Source: an uncultured Amylibacter sp.
GTDB lineage: Bacteria; Pseudomonadota; Alphaproteobacteria; Rhodobacterales; Rhodobacteraceae
Direction of reading: 5' to 3'
DNA length: 64,000 nt
NCBI GenBank assembly: GCA_959347425.1
Contig: OY365741.1
Location: 1,140,501-1,204,500, forward strand
The first letter of the stretch is position 1; every line of letters starts with the position of its first letter. The notes beneath the pieces were generated by a model. It made no database searches, was not told the origin of the DNA, and was given only the letters and a program-made list of their open reading frames with translations. Made by a program: the position numbers and the translations under genes. Positions 63,584-64,000 of this stretch are shown here, one piece after another.

Positions 63584-64000
63584 ATGAAAAATACGCTCTA
63601 CACGGGGGATAACCTTGATATCATGAACGGCATGGACAGCAAATACGTGGATTTGATTTATCTTGACCCGCCGTTTAATTCCAAACGCACTTATTTTGCA
63701 CCAAGTGGTCGCAAAGCCGTCAAGGATATGTGGACGTGGAAAGATGTCAATGAAAAACATTTAAGCGGTCTGCATAAATACCCCTACCTCGTAGATTATA
63801 TTTTATCAATTGGTGGGATTCACGGAAAAGGTACGATGTCCTATATCACCTATATGACGCAACGAATTATTCAAATGCACAGGATTTTGAAAGATACAGG
63901 TAGCTTGTATTTGCATTGTGACCCAACTGCCAGCCATTATTTAAAAATTGTTTTAGACCAGATTTTTGGCGAGGAAAATTTCCAAAATGAGCTGATATGG
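63584..64000 (+). CDS. site-specific DNA-methyltransferase, 3' truncated by window end
   Basis: An open frame of 139 codons from an ATG to the last base, without a stop. It starts MKNTLYTGDNLDIMNGMDSK and contains motif IV DLIYLDPPFNSKRTYF. It continues with HRILKDTGSLYLHCDPTASH, a stretch typical of beta-class adenine (N6) or N4-cytosine methyltransferases of type III and related restriction-modification systems. The SAM-binding FxGxG motif should lie later, outside the window. A restriction partner may follow. It is the only clearly accessory-type gene at this edge. Confidence 0.88.
   Translation, partial: MKNTLYTGDNLDIMNGMDSKYVDLIYLDPPFNSKRTYFAPSGRKAVKDMWTWKDVNEKHLSGLHKYPYLVDYILSIGGIHGKGTMSYITYMTQRIIQMHRILKDTGSLYLHCDPTASHYLKIVLDQIFGEENFQNELIW

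Noticed and set aside
1..64000. CRISPR arrays, tRNA genes, rRNA genes, transposase genes
   Set aside because: No evenly spaced direct repeats with unique spacers, no cloverleaf with CCA-type ends, and no transposase motif was seen; small tRNAs could be missed by eye.

Overview
The window is almost entirely chromosomal housekeeping DNA from an alphaproteobacterium. It most likely belongs to the Rhodobacterales. The NADH dehydrogenase (nuo) operon carries two small lineage-type accessory genes (DUF5337 between nuoE and nuoF, DUF5333 between nuoF and nuoG) and runs on into birA-coaX-rnj. HemY has the alphaproteobacterial C-terminal zinc ribbon, and the blocks dnaQ-coaE-aroE / hemJ-rho-mnmE / mnmG-rsmG-parA-parB and hemW-rdgB-rph / hrcA-grpE have the usual order. 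Base composition looks balanced rather than GC-rich, which is low for that order; I did not count it. No rRNA, tRNA, CRISPR array or intact insertion sequence was seen.

Layout. 1-6.5 kb: end of a UbiH-type hydroxylase, then a leftward series of a Trm112-like protein, a LON-domain protein, lpxK and a four-gene Mn/Fe ABC importer (sitABCD type), whose last gene overlaps lpxK. 6.6-19.4 kb: galU, gpsA-tsaD, hemD-mitofilin-hemY, EVE protein, rsmD, FAD reductase, peroxiredoxin, a methyltransferase, and PCD/GNAT/GDPD/RidA. 19.7-21 kb: ybjN-proC. 21.2-38.4 kb: all fourteen nuo genes, four small interspersed genes (GFA-type zinc protein, DUF5337, DUF5333, TM2 protein), then birA and coaX; rnj follows. 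40.2-42.3 kb: lldD-ccmC-ccmD. 42.5-44.9 kb: uvrD. 44.9-45.5 kb: a hairpin-dense non-coding island. 45.5-50.1 kb: membrane protein, CoA-transferase, DsbA, dnaQ-coaE-aroE.

50.1-58.8 kb looks like the replication-origin domain. A 445-base gap between divergent aroE and hemJ holds seven DnaA-box-like sites plus an AT-rich tract (candidate oriC). It is followed by rho, mnmE, two perfect parS sites, a ClpP-fold-like lipoprotein, mnmG, rsmG, parA and parB. 58.8-63.5 kb: hemW-Rid-rdgB-rph, then hrcA and grpE. The window ends inside a site-specific DNA methyltransferase that may open an accessory restriction-modification locus.

The most unusual signals are non-coding. First, a 7-bp tandem unit (about RYGATTA) recurs at the 3' ends of at least seven genes or convergent gene pairs and as one free tract. 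Second, a structured repeat family with compensated hairpin stems sits between uvrD and a membrane-protein gene. Third, short in-frame tandem repeats build the C-terminal tails of several proteins. No obviously new multi-gene system was found; the main gene-level oddities are the TM2 and GFA genes inside the nuo operon and the lipoprotein beside parS.
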